8,536 bases of DNA from an uncultured Mucispirillum sp. (GTDB taxonomy: Bacteria > Chrysiogenota > Deferribacteres > Deferribacterales > Mucispirillaceae). Under the pieces are notes generated by a model, which made no database searches, had not been told where the DNA came from, and saw only the letters and a list, made by a program, of their open reading frames with translations. Position 1 is the first letter of the stretch, and the number at the start of each line of letters is the position of its first letter. Below, piece by piece: positions 6,790 to 8,536 of this stretch. The translations under genes and the position numbers were made by a program. Where the stretch lies: the NCBI GenBank assembly GCA_945929285.1, contig CAMEOC010000031.1, positions 1-8,536 on the forward strand, read 5' to 3'.

Positions 6790-7962
6790 ATGAGATATAT
6801 AAAGCGAACATTAAGCAGTATAATACAAAATAATATTAATAATAAAAGCAATATAATAATAAGTGGAATAAGTGGCTCGGGAAAAAGCAGTGCTGCATTA
6901 TCAGTATATGAAAAAAGAAGTGTAATATCTTTAGATAATATAAAAAATTTAATACTTGCCTGTAATGGTAATGAGTTTTTTAAAAAGTATGGTAAAAATA
7001 TAATAATAGATAATATAGAGCAGTGCTTTAGTATATTAGAAAATATAAATGAAGATGATAATTTAGTTTTATTATCAGATAATAATATAGATTATATAAA
7101 TGAAAGTAAAAAAGAGTATATAAAATATAAACTGCATGGGCTTTCCATATATGAGCTTGCAAATATGGGCTATATGCAAAAGCCCTATAAGCCTTGTGAA
7201 AAACAGCCCTGCATTATAAGCCATAAAAGCTTAAGTTTTACATACCAGTTAATAGGCCGTGGCTTTTTGATGGAAGCTGCATTACTAGAAGATGATAAGC
7301 TGTGGAATGAAGTAATAAACAAAAAAGTAGAAAAGATAGTAGATAAAAGTATAATAGGCAGTATTAATAATGATAATAAAATATCTTTTTTAAACTTTTT
7401 AAAGGAGTTGGCAAAATATACAGCTAAAGAATTAAACCTTACTGAAATTGCAGAAAAATTACAGCTTGCACCAAACACCATTAAAAGCTGGGTAAAGCTT
7501 TTGGAAAGTATTAATTTTATATATTTAGTAAAGTCATATAGCACAGATAATAAAAGAAGGTATATAAAAACACCAAAAGTATATATGGAAGATACAGGTA
7601 TTGCAGCCTGGCTTTTAGATATAGAAAACCCAAAAGATTTAGAAAACCATAATTTACGGCAAAACCTGTTTGAAAATTTTGTAATATCTGAAATAATTAA
7701 AAGCTACCACCATAACGGCAAAGAATGTAAAATATACCATTATAGAGATAATGTAGGGGTAAAAATAGATTTATTAATAGAAGATGATTATTATATATAT
7801 CCAGTATATATAAGTGACAGCAAAACACCAGAATATAATATATCAAATATTAATAAAGCAGCCCTTCATAAACCACTAGGCTATGGCAACCATATATGTT
7901 TAGTGGATAAAAGCGTAAAAATTTCTGATAATTTTTCTGCCATATCTATATGGGAAATATAG
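6790..7962 (+). CDS. AAA_14/DUF4143-type ATPase with degenerate motifs
   Basis: A 390-residue protein built like the widespread AAA_14 plus DUF4143 ATPases, often acquired horizontally and of unclear function. Walker A is GISGSGKS (26-33). The Walker B strand reads IIIDNIEQ (71-78), with Asn75 where relatives have the Glu of DEIQ. The arginine-containing GR box is replaced by KLHGLSIYEL (114-123). A winged helix follows at about 217-247 (LTEIAEKLQLAPNTIKSWVK), then KVYMEDTGIAAWLL (263-276) and LFENFVISEIIK (293-304). The C-terminal nuclease-like part keeps Asp327 but has PVYIS where PIEVK-like sequence is usual. It may bind ATP yet hydrolyse it poorly. An AGGT site precedes the ATG. It lies 59 bp after the GlpQ gene and is more AT-rich than that gene, possibly a later addition. 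Confidence 0.78.
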   Translation: MRYIKRTLSSIIQNNINNKSNIIISGISGSGKSSAALSVYEKRSVISLDNIKNLILACNGNEFFKKYGKNIIIDNIEQCFSILENINEDDNLVLLSDNNIDYINESKKEYIKYKLHGLSIYELANMGYMQKPYKPCEKQPCIISHKSLSFTYQLIGRGFLMEAALLEDDKLWNEVINKKVEKIVDKSIIGSINNDNKISFLNFLKELAKYTAKELNLTEIAEKLQLAPNTIKSWVKLLESINFIYLVKSYSTDNKRRYIKTPKVYMEDTGIAAWLLDIENPKDLENHNLRQNLFENFVISEIIKSYHHNGKECKIYHYRDNVGVKIDLLIEDDYYIYPVYISDSKTPEYNISNINKAALHKPLGYGNHICLVDKSVKISDNFSAISIWEI

Positions 7963-7968
7963 CCTTAT

Positions 7969-7997
7969 AAAATTTTTCAACCTATTTCAAAAATTTT
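7969..7997 (+). terminator. Weak A/T-only hairpin after the ATPase gene
   Basis: AAAATTTTT (7969-7977) can pair with AAAAATTTT (7989-7997) around an 11-nt loop, shortly after the stop codon and just before the flagellin promoter. Its position suits an operon end, but the stem has no G-C pair, so support is thin. Confidence 0.25.
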
Positions 7998-7999
7998 TC

Positions 8000-8026
8000 T
8001 AAAGTTTTAAATTAATAAGACGATAA
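8000..8026 (+). promoter_or_regulatory. Sigma-28 (FliA) promoter of flagellin
   Basis: TAAAGTTT (8000-8007), an 11-nt spacer, then GACGATAA (8019-8026). Against the sigma-28 consensus TAAAGTTT-N11-GCCGATAA this is 8/8 and 7/8 with exact spacing. Transcription would begin near 8033, giving a leader of about 135 nt. It places flagellin in the late class controlled by FliA and its anti-sigma factor. Confidence 0.85.
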
Positions 8027-8070
8027 GTAAAATACAAGATGAATAATCTTAAAATAAAATTTAAAACTTT
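8001..8070. repeat. 13-bp inverted repeat spanning the sigma-28 -35 box
   Basis: AAAGTTTTAAATT (8001-8013) is perfectly inverted as AATTTAAAACTTT (8058-8070). With one extra base the match extends to 8073. The left arm includes most of the -35 box, so the arms lie on either side of the expected transcription start. This could be a regulator site or the relic of a promoter duplication; the A/T-rich content weakens it. Confidence 0.45.
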
Positions 8071-8094
8071 TAGGAAAAAATCCTAAAGTAAATT
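8058..8094 (+). promoter_or_regulatory. Stem-loop in the flagellin 5' leader
   Basis: TTTAGGA (8069-8075) and TCCTAAA (8081-8087) pair around an A5 loop. A lower stem AATTTA (8058-8063) with TAAATT (8089-8094) is separated by a bulge. It falls in the leader made from the first sigma-28 promoter and could affect mRNA stability. It also brings the second promoter's -35-like box into a stem. Confidence 0.4.
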
Positions 8095-8111
8095 AAAGAA
8101 ATTGACGAAAT
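8084..8111 (+). promoter_or_regulatory. Second, weaker sigma-28-like promoter
   Basis: TAAAGTAA (8084-8091), a 12-nt spacer and GACGAAAT (8104-8111) resemble the upstream promoter (GACGATAA) and keep the GACGA core. The match to consensus is clearly poorer and the spacing one base longer. If used, it would give a leader of about 50 nt. Confidence 0.35.
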
Positions 8112-8156
8112 AAGATATATAAAGCCATACAAGGTTGTAACTCTATTGAGTAAGTC

Positions 8157-8163
8157 AGGGAGG
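8157..8163 (+). promoter_or_regulatory. Strong flagellin ribosome binding site
   Basis: AGGGAGG lies 5 nt before the ATG at 8169. It is the strongest Shine-Dalgarno match in the window, as expected for an abundant structural protein. Confidence 0.8.
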
Positions 8164-8168
8164 ACACG

Positions 8169-8489
8169 ATGTCAACAAGTATGATTCAAAACATGAATTT
8201 ATTTTCTATGACACCAACACTTAATGCAGGCAGAAACCAAAGTGCATTAAGTTCATCTATAAAAAATCTTTCTTCAGGATTACAGATAAACACTTTTATG
8301 GATAACCCTTCCCGTATGTCTATGTCTGAAAAAATGAGAGGGTTTATATTAGGTCTTCAAACATCCTCTCAAAATGCACAAGACGGTATTTCATACCTTC
8401 AAACTGCAGAAGGTGCAACCAATGAGATTACAAGTATGCTTCAAAGAATGAGAGAATTAGCTGTGGAAGGTGCAAATGGTGTTTATACA
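8169..8489 (+). CDS. Flagellin, N-terminal part (truncated by contig end)
   Basis: The first 107 residues of a flagellin, the filament subunit exported by the flagellar type III apparatus. SSSIKNLSSGLQIN (28-41) is the D0/D1 signature, followed by SEKMRGFILGLQTSSQNAQDGISYLQTAEGATNEI and QRMRELAVEGANGVYT, the conserved D1 helices. Two features are unusual: the N terminus is rich in Met (10 of 107 residues, including 1, 5, 9 and 14) without the common INTN start, and the conserved DDAAG segment is replaced by MDNPSRM (44-50). The reading frame runs into adapter sequence. The residues DRKSVV and the TAG at 8508 are not genomic, so the rest of the gene is missing. A sigma-28 promoter and strong ribosome site precede it. 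Confidence 0.92.
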
Positions 8490-8536
8490 GATCGGAAGAG
8501 CGTCGTGTAGGGAAAGAGTGTAGATCTCGGTGGTCG
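8489..8536. other. Illumina TruSeq adapter sequence (assembly artefact)
   Basis: The last 48 bases, starting AGATCGGAAGAGCGTCGTGT, are the reverse complement of the Illumina TruSeq universal adapter, base for base as I know it. They are untrimmed library sequence and not part of the genome. The first base or two (8489-8490) could be either genomic or adapter. Confidence 0.97.

Noticed and set aside
8490..8510. A natural short flagellin ending in DRKSVV
   Set aside because: Those codons and the stop are adapter sequence.

Overview
The window reads as a chromosomal contig end from a low-GC, flagellated, probably Gram-negative bacterium. Coding DNA is AT-rich with heavy use of ATA, AAA and GCA codons, the tRNA does not encode its CCA tail, and a flagellin gene has a textbook sigma-28 promoter. 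The mix of a spirochaete/Deferribacterota-like flagellin, a stand-alone FlhB-C (FlhX-type) protein, SppA and YifB would fit a gut organism such as a Mucispirillum-like deferribacterium, but this is an inference from general composition and gene types only.

Left region (1-2101, minus strand): a tRNA-Arg(TCT) with its own promoter is followed, on its 3' side, by 185 bp full of inverted repeats. Next comes a 542-residue gene that I cannot assign to a named family. Its N-terminal half looks like two winged helices of the replication-initiator type, and its C-terminal part looks like sigma-70 regions 2 and 4. A good intrinsic terminator closes this unit near base 13. Short repeats shared by both flanks of the gene, and its position on the 3' side of a tRNA, suggest accessory DNA, but no att duplication is visible inside the window.

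Middle region (2274-7962, plus strand): a compact run of genes encodes a DUF72 (YecE-like) TIM barrel, a stand-alone FlhB C-terminal domain, SppA signal peptide peptidase, a YifB/ComM AAA+ ATPase, a GlpQ-type glycerophosphodiester phosphodiesterase and, after a 59-bp gap, an AAA_14/DUF4143-type ATPase. The first four overlap by one base or lie within 16 bp of each other, so they are probably co-transcribed. The GlpQ-like protein has no signal peptide, and in-frame stops directly upstream rule one out. The ATPase has lost the usual residues in several motifs.

Right region (7963-8536): a long flagellin leader carries one near-perfect sigma-28 promoter and a second weaker one, linked by inverted repeats, then the first 107 codons of a methionine-rich flagellin. 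The last 48 bases are Illumina adapter sequence, not genome, so the apparent flagellin stop codon is an artefact and the contig truly ends near 8488.

The best candidate for something undescribed is the winged-helix/sigma-like gene with its repeat-rich flanks. The rest is mostly recognisable housekeeping and motility DNA with individual oddities.
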